Assembly: GCA_934045075.1 (NCBI GenBank)
Contig: OW203751.1
Span: forward strand, 8,813,321 to 8,877,320
Origin: Yponomeuta sedellus
Taxonomy: Eukaryota > Arthropoda > Insecta > Lepidoptera > Yponomeutidae
Length of the DNA: 64,000 nt
Direction: 5' to 3'
Shown: piece by piece, positions 54,451-64,000 of the stretch
Layout: each line of letters starts with the position of its first letter
Position numbering within the stretch: position 1 is the stretch's first letter
Notes under the pieces: model-generated
Told to the model about the DNA's origin: nothing
The model's input: the letters and a program-made list of their open reading frames with translations, nothing else
Database searches by the model: none
Translations under genes and position numbers: made by a program

Positions 54451-55043
54451 TTGTTCAGTTTGCTTTTGATATATTTATTATTAGCTTAATTCCGGATTTG
54501 GAATTAGTTGTTGATTCCGACCAAGTTTATGAATAATGTGTAGTGCTCATGATCGTAAATCGTGAAATATATAATTTTGTTTAGTTTGCTTAATATAATT
54601 TTTATTAACTTAATTCCGGATTTTAAAATAATTCTTGATTCCGATCAAGATTATGAATAATGTGTAGTGCTCGTGATCGTGAATCGTGAAATATATTTTT
54701 GTTTAGTTTGCTTTTAATCTATTTTTTAGTAACTCAAATCCGGATTTTTAATTAATTCTTGATTCCGACCAGGTTTATGAATAATGTGTAGTGGTCGTGA
54801 TAGTGAATCGTGAAATATATTTTTGTTTAGTTTGCTTTTAATCTATTTTTTACTAACTTAAATCCGGATTTTTAATTAATTCTTAATTCCGACTAGGTTT
54901 ATGAATAATGTGTAGTGCTCGTGATAGTGAATCGTGAAATATATTTTTGTTTAGTTTGCTTTTAATCTATTTTTTATTAACTTAAATCCAGATTTAGAAT
55001 TAATTCTTGATTCCGACCAGGTTTATGAATAATGTGTAGTGCT
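54451..55043. repeat. About 124-bp tandem array, five units
   Basis: Units start TTGTTTAGTTTGCTTTTAAT at 54451, 54577, 54699, 54823 and 54947 and contain TTCCGGAT and TTTATGAATAATGTGTAGTG. The later units are more alike. Confidence 0.88.
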
Positions 55044-55109
55044 GCGAAAGTTTCAGTTGTTTCTTTCTCCTTTAAAATCTTAACCGTAACTCAAACCGTT
55101 AATAATGAA

Positions 55110-55225
55110 GGAATGAAAATTCTTTATTGCACTAAAAACAAATTTGTACAAAGGCGAGCTTAATACTAGATAGTATTTTATTCCAGCTAACCCACGATAA
55201 TGCGGACAGTGGAAGGGGTAGTGCC
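55110..55225 (-). repeat. Non-LTR 3' end fragment
   Basis: AAAATTCTTTATTGCACTAA and TTCCAGCTAACCC, of the type seen at 37895, lying about 100 bp before FAR copy 2. Confidence 0.5.
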
Positions 55226-55322
55226 AGTAAATGATACAATATAGGAGTGATTTATTACATAACTTGGGTTAACTGAATAATACAAATAGAATTTAAATAC
55301 AACGTTTAACGTTCATTTGTGA

Positions 55323-55555
55323 ATGTATCGTCGCAAAATCAAGTTCAAGTTTAACAGTGACAAGTTTCCAGACTCCAAGATGGCTAACGATCCAATCAAA
55401 GCGATGCTGCACAAAGGGCAGGAACGGTTTCTAAGAATACGCCAAGCAGAGCAGTCCGGCGAGTCCGAGATACAAACTTTGTTCAAAGGATCTGTGATTT
55501 TCATCACTGGAGGCACAGGATTTGTTGGCAAGCAACTATTGGAGAAACTATTGAG
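55323..55555 (+). CDS. FAR copy 2 exon 1
   Basis: ESEIQTLFKGSVIFITGGTG then FVGKQLLEKLLR, NADPH-binding loop. Donor GTAAGT. Confidence 0.85.
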
Positions 55556-58500
55556 GTAAGTAGGAATTAACAAAATTACAAATCAGTGAAAAAGAACTAA
55601 ATAACAAACGGGTTGGTCCACCGATTCAAAGTCGCTCAGCGAGCTATGGAAAGAGTTACGATCGAAGTTTCTCTGAAGGATAGGATTCGTAACGAATGCT
55701 TCAGTCAGAGAAACAAAGTTATCGACATAGCTCAGAGAATTAGCGAGCTGAAGTGGCAGCGGGCTGGCCATACCGCGAAGAACCGACAACCGTTGGAGTA
55801 AACGTGTTCTTGAGTGGAGACCGCGACTGGGCAAACGTAGTGTAGGACGCCCTCCGACCAGGCGGGATGACGATCTGCGAAAAACTGCAGACAGTTGCTG
55901 GATTCGGCAATCTGAAGACAGTGTGCTATTGCGCTCATTAGGGGAGGGCTATGTCAAGCAGTGGACTAAGATAGCCTGAATAATAAGATAAATAACTTAA
56001 CGGAAGCGCTTGTGGCCTAGCCAAACCGAGTGATTAGAATCAACCACTTGAGTTAAGCAACAACGGGCGCGGTCAGGTGCAGACTGGGTCTCGTGACTAA
56101 CGCTAGTGGCATTTTATCCGAGCGCTTCCATGCTTCGCAAGGAACGCTAAGCCGTTTGTGACAACCACACTAATATTATAAAGGCGAAAGTTTGTGAGTG
56201 CAAAGTTTTGTTACTTCTTCACGTCTAAACGGCTGGAGCAATTTTTAATAAACTTTGTTTCGAAGTTAGCTGACACCCTGGTTTAACACATAGGCTACGT
56301 TTTACTGCGGGAAAATATCTTATTCCCATGGGAAGATCGATAAACCGCGGGGCACAGTTAATTAAAACATATTTTTTGCAAGAGTTTTCCATTGAGTTTT
56401 CCGGCGTGCGTGCATGCAACGACTTATGAACGTTGATGAAGCGAAGGTGATCTGTCAGGATCGTGGCAAGTGGCAGTCTCTGCTTCCCCTCTGGGATACA
56501 GGCGTGAGGTTATGTATGTATGTATGTATGTATGTATGTATGTATGTATGTATGTATGTATGTATGTATGTATGTATGTATGTATGTATGTATGTATGTA
56601 TGTATGTATGTATGTATGTATGTGTGTATGTATGTATGTATGGTTGTAGTTTCCATTGATTGATTCACAGGTCTTGCCGTGGCATTCGAAAGGTGTATCT
56701 GCTGATAAGAAGCAAAAAAGGCAGGACACCGTTGGAACGTCTGGAGGAGCAGTGGAAAGATCCGGTAGGTCACGGTTTAAAGGCTGCTTCATCATGCAAT
56801 CAGGCTGCGTCCCCAGTAGGCAAACTGTTCGCCCCCAACGTCGTCGGTAGAGAGCGCGCGTAACGCTGCAAATTGCGTAGATTGAGCGCAAAAGTAGCAA
56901 ACTGTGAACCCTCCGTTTAAAAAACCTATTTAGAGGCTCAAAATTCCACCCATGCTGGGACTCGAACCCGCATCCTCTGGCTAACCGTGCCAGCGCTCTC
57001 CCAACAGAGCTAATTGGAAAAAAAAAGAAAAGATTCGACTGTTAGGCAGTACGAAGTTCGCTGGGTCAGCGTTCTTAATAAATATTGACGATAGAATAAA
57101 TTTACGATTTCTGTCTTTTTTTTAAATTATTTACATAAATGGCATGCTTTTTAAAAGAGATTTTTTTATAGGTTTTCTCGGAATTACGGAAAATTGAACC
57201 AGAATTTCGCAGTCGGGTGTTTGCAATAGCAGGCGATGTTGCTGAAGTCAACTTGGGCATGAAGAGCGATGACTGGAACAGTATAAAGGATGAGGTAAGC
57301 ATGTTTGTTAATCTATCTGTCTACCTAGTTAGTTAATTTGTCCTGTGGTTTCCGCACTTAGCCTTATACTGATGAAGTGAGAGGGAAGATTGCTAGCCTT
57401 GCTATGAGACTAATGTATGTGGAGTGCTGCGAGAGCGAAGGAAGGTTGACAATGATCACATCGGGGTCACCACTATAGGGAAGAGCAGGTGATCGTGCCC
57501 TTCCACTGTAAAGGGAAATTTCCCGCCAGGCAGATCGTATGCCTGGGGACGGCCGGTCCAACAATTGTTAGTCTGACGTTATATTTATGGTGTGTCATTG
57601 AAACACTTTGATTGCGCGATGCAGGAATATTGGAGTTTGTAGTGCGCGCGCGGAGTTGACAACATGTGCTCGCCACAGCCTCATAGTTGGGCCATTGTAC
57701 GTAGCAGGGCTGTGAGGTCACTCCAGCCAGCCAATTTCTTTCCAAAAGGCCAGCAGTGCAACAATGTTACCGCTGGCATCCCAGCTCCCCGGCCATCACA
57801 GCTTTACCATCGTCGATGTCCGTTGCACATCCACGCTCTCACAGTGAATGGTCAAGTGGGTGGGTGTTTCGTCTTCCTTGAGGCCTCCTCGGCATAACGG
57901 GCTGTCGGTCAGTCACATAGTGTGAAAGTGTTTATTCAGTGGGCAGTGGCCAGTCATAGTGCTAAAAAGGGTACGTCCACTCGGATCACAGAAACGGGTC
58001 ACAGTCGCAACGGATCACATGAAACCAAGCAAAATATTCTACTCGGATCATGTGATCCGAATGGAGTACATTTTCTGTTAGATTTTTTCGATTCGGATCA
58101 CACCATTAATCTTGAGAGGAAGTTAATCGATATTTTTAATAAATAAAATACAATACATTTTCTTAGAATAACTTTTGTATTATTTATTTAAAATCACCGT
58201 CAAGAATCACAAAAATCAACGTTCTTATGCATGATTATTACCGTAACCTTCCTACTAAGATTAATGGCGTGATCCGATGGAAAAAATCTAATCAAAAATG
58301 TACCTAGTCTATTCAATTCACATGATCCGAGTGGAATATTTTGCTTGGTTTGATGTGATCCGTTGCGACTGTGATCTGTTTCTGTGTTCCGAGTGGACGA
58401 ACCCGCTACAAAGATCGATTCTCCTCAGACGCAGCAAGCTGTGTGTGAGGCGCTTCGATATTGTTGGTAAGGGCTCTGGCTTGTCAGCATTTTGTTTCCG

Positions 58501-61500
58501 TTTTCTATAGTCTATCCACCTATAAAGTGTAACCCTTGTTGATTGTGTAACCCATGTGTCGGAGACACCGTTAGTTGAGATGCGCGGCTGCTGGGCGATG
58601 ATTGGCTAAAGCCCCACGCACCGCCGCACGCGCTGCCGACGTCACCGCACCAACGCCAACGGCTCCGGAGTTCTCTCTCGCTTGGACTACGCTACTGTTA
58701 GGTCGTTGCCCTTATATGTTATTTTTTATATTTTCGGACCATTATATTATATTTTACCAGTGAATATACAGTCCACTCATTTTAAATCCAGTTAGGTTAG
58801 AACCCTAACACATGTCTATGCTCACAATAAATATTCTTATTCTTATAAATTCACACTCACCCTCTCACACTCGTACGTACACATACACTTACACACCGAG
58901 AAGGCAACACATTCACACTTCATTAATTAATTTTAACTTTTTCGGTCTCGTATTATAAAAACACGATGCATCGAATTTAGGCTACCACTAGCCGTCAGCA
59001 CGCTTATTTCGTCGCCCCCGGATGTAAATGATGCTTTCTCTTATTTATTTTAATCCGAATTTTCTTGATTTTTCTTCGGAACAGCCCGACCAGCCCAACC
59101 AAGTGTAGTGCTTACGAAAGTTTGATCATCATCAGCCATTTGACACCCACTAGGAGGCGCTCGTGGCCTAGGCGAATCGAGTGATTGGAATCAATCACTT
59201 GGTTAAGCAACGGTCAGGTACGGGATGGGTGAGCGTCCCGTGACTACCGCTAGTGGCATTTTTCCTAGCGGCTTCCGTGCTTCGCAAGGCACGTTAAGCC
59301 GTTGGTGCCAGCTGTCATATAATGGTAGTCGTTAAGCCATGTCAGAGGCCTTATGAGCGGCTTGATAACTTCTGACAGTATGGCAAGACAGTGGCGGGGT
59401 CTTACAATCCTCCACCAACCCGGACTTGGCCCCCGTGGTGGCACCCCCCAGCCCCCTGGGGCACGGGTCTCTTCCTGCATCGCAGGAAGGTTAGGCCAAA
59501 CTCCACCACGGGGGCCAAGTCCGGGTTGGTGGAGGATTGTAAGGCATAGTTAGAATATTTTCGGAGCTTAATCGCGTAGTAATTTATTGCTATTTTACCT
59601 CGACGTTTCGACGACGTTACAGTCATCGTGTACCTCACAAAAATTTGTAAGGCAGTGGCGGGCCTTACTATCAGAAGTTATCAAGCCGCCCTCAGGAACT
59701 GTGCTTGTTGGATGGCTTAACGCGTGCCATTAAATTCAAATCAATTTATTCCAACGTAAAGAATGTACATTATGTTTGCTGAATGTCAATGTACCATGTA
59801 AAATGTAAGCCGCTGCCTTGGGGCCGTATTGTGGTGGAGAAAAAGTTAGTGGAAAAAAAACTCCACTCTGACCATCTTTTCTCAAATCATCTTAAAACCA
59901 AATACATCAGTTGCCATATGTAAACCTAATAAGATTTCATGATTACACGACACCAATGGCTTAGCGTGTCTTGCAAAGCACGAAAGCGCTTGGAAAAAAT
60001 GCCACTAGCGGTAGTCACGGGACAGTCACCCATACAGCAACTGACTGATTGATTCCAATTAGTCGATCCGGTGGGCTGGCCATATCTCACGAAGAACCGA
60101 CAACCGTTGGAGTAAACGTGTTCTTGAGTGGAGACCGCGACTCGGCAAACGTAGTGTAGGACGCCCTCCGACCAGGTGGGATGACGATCTGCGAAAAACT
60201 GCAAGCAGATGCGGCTAGCTGAAGACTGGGCGCTATGGCGCTCATTAGGGGAGGGCTATGTCCAGCAGTAGACTACATAATATAGCCTAAAGAAGAAGAA
60301 GAAGTCGGTCCGACTATGCCACGAGCGCTTCAGAAGATTCTTTCGGGGCAAAGTCTGAGAGTCGCTGTGCGTGATCAAACACGGTCGACAAGACTCATTA
60401 TGTACAGAAAAAAACTGACCTGCTATTTATTCTTTTGCAGATAAACTTCATATTCCACACAGCAGCCACAGTCCGTTTTAACGAACCTCTGAAGAAGGCC
60501 GTCCTCACCAACGTACGGGGTACCAAGGACTTGCTCCACTTAGCAAACGATGTGCCCAACCTAAAGGTACTTACACTCCCCGAGACACACGTTCCCAATG
60601 ATTTAGGCTGTTGAGAGTTAATACATACCTAATGAGGCGTGCTTTGTACACGATTCTACATTGATTCTACGATTCTACACGGGCGGTCTAATCTCGCGAA
60701 GAACCGACAACCGCTGGGGACCGCGACTCGACAAACGTAGTGTAAGATGCCCTCCGACCAGGTGGGATGACGATCTGCGAAAAACTGCAGGCAGATGCTG
60801 GATGCGGCAAGCTGAAGACAGGGCGCTATGGCGCTCATGAGGGGAGGGCTATGTCCAGCAGTGGACTACATAATATAGCCTGAAGAAGAAGATACCTTGT
60901 TCACCGCCCGAACCTCTCCCATCCTTTCTAATTGACCGAGCCAACGTCGTCGGTGGGATTTGATTTCTCCGATTATGTTAGGTTCAGAAATCAGGTTCAG
61001 CTTTTCGATTTCCAAACCAACATTTAGTGCACGTAATTAGGCCCCTCAGCCGTTTCCAAGTCGTTTAGGCTGGCGAAGGTTAATATCTAAATTCTTTATA
61101 GGGCATTGTGTATGATTCCAAGATGAGGCGCCTAATAATATGCGCTACAAATCCTGAGCGATGACAAACATGTTAGTGTAAAATTCTATGCTTTGCCGCG
61201 TAAAGAATATTTTTCGATTTGTTCAATTTTAATTTACATTTTCAGGCTCTGGTGCACGTGTCAACTGCGTACGCGAACTGCAACCAACTAAACGAGGTTA
61301 AAGAGATTTTCTATGACACACCAATCAAGCCAGAAATACTCGTGGAAATGGCGGAAACAATGGAGGAGTCAAAACTAGAAGAAATGAGTACAATGTGAGA
61401 GGTCGTTTCAACAAACAACTTGTACAAGGTTCAACTAAATGTATCTAAGCACTCGTGGCCTAGTCGAACCGAGTGATTGGAATCAATCAGTTATTAGCAA

Positions 61501-63754
61501 GAACAGGCGCGGTCAGGCGCAGGATCGATGACCGTCCCGTGACTAATGCTAGTGGCATTTTTCCGGGCGCTTCCATGCTTCGCAACGCACGCTAAGCCGT
61601 CGGTGCCGGCTTTCATGTAACGGCAGTCGTTAAGCGATAACAGAGGCCTTAAGGCGGCTTGAGAACTGTCAGCTGTAAGGCCCGCCACTGTCTTAAAATT
61701 CTCCACCTACCCGGACTTGGCCCCCGTGGTGAAGTATAGTCTAACCTTCCTGTGATGCCGGAAGAGACCCGTGCCCTAGCATTGGGGACATACAAACGAT
61801 TGATATCGTTTGGGCCCAGACAGATAGGCAAAAGTTGCCACTGATTGGGTCCCACGCGACGGATAAATAAGGCTGGGCGTATGCTGAGACGCAGGAGACG
61901 CAGCACAGCGCAGCGCAGAGCTGCGCAAATGTTGTAAAGCATGGAATGACATTGAGCTACTTACGCTGCCGCGCAGGCACGTGCGACGCGGACATGTGTC
62001 TGCCTTGCTCTGCGTCTCGTTGTAGTGCCGGCACAGATTCCCGCGCGACGCGTGCACGTCGAGGCGAGTTTACTAACAATTTGGGTGCTATGACAGAACA
62101 TTTAATTGAATTAGTTCGAAATAGTTCAGAATTTGTTCTGTGAACCTTGTTTGTATGATAAAAATCATCCAGACTATTCAAAACAGAAATATAAAGAGTT
62201 ATTATAGGTGAGAAGTGGGTGAGAATTGCCAAGGAATGGAGCGAATAGTTGCGTCCCAGCATGCGGTGGGGGCCTATGTCTGCCTCAACTACCCTGCCCT
62301 GGACTGAACTGTGCTGTGCTGCGTCGCCTGCGTCTCAGCATGCGCCCAGCCTAAATGTGGCCGACCAAGGCGGAAATGGCGGGACGACCTCACGAACTTT
62401 CTGCCCCATCCAATACCTGACCGCGTCTGTTGTTGCTTGACCTAAGTGGTTGATTCCAATCACTAGGTTCCACTAGGCTACGAGCGCTTCTGGACTTGCG
62501 ACTTATATGGCCTCCCCAATGAGCCGTTTTCAGCACTAATTCCAAAACCACTTCATGGCGTTTATAGGCGCGCGTCAAATTTTGCTTAGCGCCGACTTTG
62601 ACAGCCGTATTCCGGTTCTTCTATGTCCGCGCCTGTCAGCGCCATCTATGGATTGATTTGTGAATTTCTACAAGTACAGAAATGAAAATATATCCCGTAT
62701 TTTTTTTTTTCACAGACTTACCGATGGTTGGCCGAACACGTACACATTCTCAAAGGCATTAGCTGAAAACCTTATCAAAACAACCGGCCAGTATCTTCCA
62801 GTTTGCGTCATACGGCCTTGTATAAGTAAGTTATTTATAAGAAAGACATGCAAATTATTCGCTGGTAGAGGGCGTCCGGCATTGTTGAAAGCACATTGAC
62901 ATTCCAGTGTTGCCATGAACGGGAAATTAACTGACATTTAGGTATGTCACTATAAGATAAAATTAAAGAATTTTCTTGTAAATTTGGATTGTAAACATCA
63001 GAAAATAATTACAGAGACAACAGTCACAAAAGAAGAGATACCGACAGCAATTTCTTCCATGCAAACCTATACAGGAAAGGTTGCCGAAGGAGAAATTCAA
63101 TAATTAAAATACTTAGCTGTTAACTATGTCGTATAGGATAACTAGCTTTTCGAGACTTTGATGCAGTAATTTTTCTACCAAATGAAATTAGGATCAAAAA
63201 AATTGTTTCTAAAAACCTATTTAGAGGCTAAAAATTTCACCCATGCCGGGATTCGAACCCGCAACCTCTGGCTATCCGTGCCAGCGCTCTACCAATTGAG
63301 CCAATGGGCGACTCACCGGCATCAGTGAAATTTCGAACCTCTTTACACTATTCTCTGTATTACGTACAGGCAGCGACATCTGGCTTAAGCAAATTGCATC
63401 ACTTACAGCCCCGACTACCTACTTTGCAGTTAGGTTTTAAATCGGAACGATATCACTGTACCCACATGATTATACTATTTTTATTTTTAATGCACTAACC
63501 CGTGCTAAGGACAAATTTAAAAACCTATTTAGAGGCTAAAAATTTCACCCATGCCGGGATTCGAACCCGTGACCTCTGGCACGGATAGCCTGAGGTCGCG
63601 GGTTCGAATCCCGGCATGGGTGGAATTTTTAGCCTCTGAATAGGTTTTTAAAATAGAGTGCATACTTATTTTTTTGTTTCTTTCAGTAACTCCAACGCTC
63701 CAAGAGCCAGCGTTAGGATGGCTGGACGTTAGCAACGTGTTTGGACCAAGTGGC
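55323..63754 (+). CDS. Fatty acyl-CoA reductase, copy 2 (partial, runs off the window)
   Basis: Exons 55323-55555, 56671-56764, 57172-57294, 60441-60566, 61246-61394, 62716-62825 and 63687-63754 give 301 in-frame codons. All seven junctions sit at the same residues and phases as in copy 1; exon 5 has one extra codon. TGGTGFVG and YTFSK are conserved. The likely start is ATG 55380 (MANDPIKAMLHKG), where similarity to copy 1 begins; the upstream MYRRKIKFKF segment is unlike copy 1. The C-terminal domain exons lie beyond 64000. A tandem duplicate of the gene 14.5 kb upstream. Confidence 0.9.
55620..56165 (+). repeat. RTE pol end and 5S-SINE head in FAR copy 2 intron 1
   Basis: 55620-55985 encodes RNECFSQRNKVIDIAQRISE, ELKWQRAGH and the usual tail. 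56005-56160 is a 5S-SINE head with a deleted box C. Confidence 0.65.
56166..56641. repeat. Inverted 41165 repeat, family K end and (TATG)n microsatellite
   Basis: 56170-56365 is the reverse of 41165-41390. 56401-56508 is a K pol end. A roughly 130-bp (TATG)n follows, the family's expanded tail. Confidence 0.8.
56671..56764 (+). CDS. FAR copy 2 exon 2
   Basis: SCRGIRKVYLLIRSKKGRTP through QWKDP. The acceptor lies 30 bp after a long (TATG)n run. Donor GTAGGT. Confidence 0.9.
56918..57070 (-). repeat. T1 tRNA-like fragment
   Basis: The minus strand holds GTTAGCTCTGTTGGGAGAGC and GGGTTCGAGTCCC. It abuts a piece of the AGCTGACCCAGCGAAC repeat. Confidence 0.6.
57172..57294 (+). CDS. FAR copy 2 exon 3
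   Basis: VFSELRKIEPEFRSRVFAIA then GDVAEVNLGM, aligning with copy 1 over all 41 codons. Confidence 0.9.
57664..57912 (-). pseudogene. Non-LTR pol C-terminal fragment
   Basis: The minus strand reads VTDSPLCRGGLKEDETPTHL then TIHCESVDVQR and, after disruptions, LLAFWKEIGWLE, the zinc-finger-like C-terminal end common in R1/Jockey-type pol. Frameshifts and stops show it is dead. Confidence 0.55.
57969..58404. mobile_element. 436-bp hAT-like MITE with about 70-bp terminal inverted repeats
   Basis: GGGTACGTCCACTCGGATCA to CAAGCAAAATATTC is mirrored at the right end. The 8-bp flanks GCTAAAAA (57961-57968) and GCTACAAA (58405-58412) match at 7 of 8, as expected for hAT. Internally it is rich in GGATCA/TGATCC. 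Confidence 0.88.
58546..58810. mobile_element. Possible solo LTR
   Basis: TGTAACCCATGTGTCGGAGA to GAACCCTAACA has TG...CA ends and LTR-like GC-rich then AT-rich composition, but no target duplication. 58811-59140 is low-complexity DNA with no gene. Confidence 0.35.
59150..60310. repeat. Compound SINE, Penelope-like tail and RTE block
   Basis: 59150-59375 plus 5S-SINE; 59400-59545 5S-SINE tails in both directions; 59548-59645 inverted TTCGCGAC...ATATTC repeat; 59735-59943 repeat shared with 26020; 59948-60060 minus 5S-SINE head; 60070-60305 RTE pol end. Confidence 0.6.
60441..60566 (+). CDS. FAR copy 2 exon 4
   Basis: INFIFHTAATVRFNEPLKKA and NVRGTKDLL. The donor is the weak GTACTT. Confidence 0.9.
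60676..60900 (+). repeat. RTE pol end
   Basis: AAGAACCGACAACCGCTGGG to CAGCAGTGGACTACATAATA then TAGCCTGAAGAAGAAG. 60901-61240 is intron with nothing recognised. Confidence 0.65.
61246..61394 (+). CDS. FAR copy 2 exon 5
   Basis: ALVHVSTAYANCNQLNEVKE onward. One codon longer than copy 1 (NQLNEV against NQCEV); ends with AT of the split Ile codon. Confidence 0.9.
61448..61810 (+). repeat. 5S-derived SINE, near full length
   Basis: Head through tail, with a short deletion in the box A region. Confidence 0.72.
61871..62351. mobile_element. 481-bp PIF/Harbinger-like MITE
   Basis: About 40-bp inverted ends, GGCTGGGCGTATGCTGAGAC and the complement GGCTGGGCGCATGCTGAGAC, flanked by TAA on both sides. 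GC-rich ends around an AT-rich middle. It has no transposase. Confidence 0.88.
62395..62490 (-). repeat. 5S-SINE head
   Basis: Only the 5S-like part remains (minus strand CAAGCAACAACAGACGCGGT), ending at the GAGCGC border. Confidence 0.65.
62716..62825 (+). CDS. FAR copy 2 exon 6
   Basis: LTDGWPNTYTFSKALAENLI with the catalytic Tyr/Lys, then RPCI. Donor GTAAGT. Confidence 0.9.
63205..63505 (-). repeat. Full-length T1 tRNA-like repeat
   Basis: The same order as 21625-21930, with ATTCGAACCCGCAACCTCTG and the CTCTGTATTACGTACAGGCA flank. Confidence 0.7.
63515..63650. repeat. T1 palindrome just before FAR copy 2 exon 7
   Basis: Two T1 3' halves face each other: AACCTATTTAGAGGCTAAAA and onward, then its complement ending TAGCCTCTGAATAGGTTTTT, with a short centre. 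Arms are about 60 bp; the exon starts 37 bp later. Confidence 0.85.
63687..63754 (+). CDS. FAR copy 2 exon 7
   Basis: TPTLQEPALGWLDVSNVFGP then SG. Donor GTAAGT. The last coding exon inside the window. Confidence 0.9.
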
Positions 63755-63796
63755 GTAAGTCTGAAATATTATAATCCACAAGATAACCATTATTTT

Positions 63797-63980
63797 ATGT
63801 AGCCTATAAACGTGCCACTGCAGGGCACAGGCTTAAGCCTATACAGGCTTAATTACCACGCGTGCCCACCACCGATTGGAAATTTCAAGCGCTGAGTTAT
63901 TTAAACACCTCAGACGCTCAGGTTTCGTCACGATGTTTTCTTTCACTATTAGCTAGTGGTATTGCTACTGTAATTTTACA
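63797..63980 (-). repeat. T3-variant SINE
   Basis: CGTGCCACTGCAGGGCACAG to TAGCTAGTGGTATTGCTACT, as at 28008. Truncated by distance to the window end. Confidence 0.55.
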
Positions 63981-64000
63981 ACTTTACTTTCTTTCTTCCT

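Noticed and set aside
56424..56900. 158-residue frame with Tyr-Ile-His-Thr repeats
   Set aside because: A translation of the (TATG)n microsatellite on the minus strand.

Overview
The window is animal nuclear DNA from an insect, most probably a moth or butterfly. The genes are split by spliceosomal introns with clean GT/AG borders, and almost all the rest is layered transposable elements: 5S-rRNA-like and tRNA-like SINEs, RTE- and Jockey-type non-LTR retrotransposon pieces, MITEs, a DIRS element and a Penelope remnant. The species is an inference from gene type and repeat composition; one 200-base assembly gap lies at 1119-1318.

Layout. (1) 0.8-9.6 kb: a plus-strand gene for a HAD-family phosphatase like pseudouridine-5'-phosphatase (six exons visible; the exon between the first and the next is missing, most likely in the gap). 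(2) 9.7-24 kb: gene-poor DNA with MITEs, SINEs and one long minus-strand non-LTR retrotransposon (about 15.4-20.3 kb) with an ORF1, an ORF2 and an extra open frame bridging them. (3) 25.1-40.8 kb: an intact ten-exon fatty acyl-CoA reductase gene (FAR copy 1), introns swollen by repeats including a Penelope remnant with a 58-bp tandem array. (4) 41-55 kb: intergenic DNA holding a structurally complete DIRS-type tyrosine-recombinase retrotransposon (48732-54117) with inverted terminal repeats, an internal complementary region, gag, RT/RNase H and recombinase frames, then a 124-bp tandem array. (5) 55.3 kb to the right edge: a second FAR gene, tandem and same-strand, first seven coding exons visible with the same exon borders and phases as copy 1.

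The two FAR genes are a tandem duplication; the products should reduce fatty acyl-CoA to fatty alcohol at a lipid membrane. The phosphatase gene is functionally unrelated.

The points most worth a second look are the DIRS element (in-phase intron in gag packed with a 13-bp motif; RT frame open through the gag end without its own AUG), the stop-start-coupled third frame in the non-LTR element, a 284-bp MITE packed with GCAACNNGTTGC palindromes inserted in a pol fragment, and the Penelope-derived tandem array. Repeat borders are read by eye and are approximate unless a terminal repeat or target duplication fixes them.
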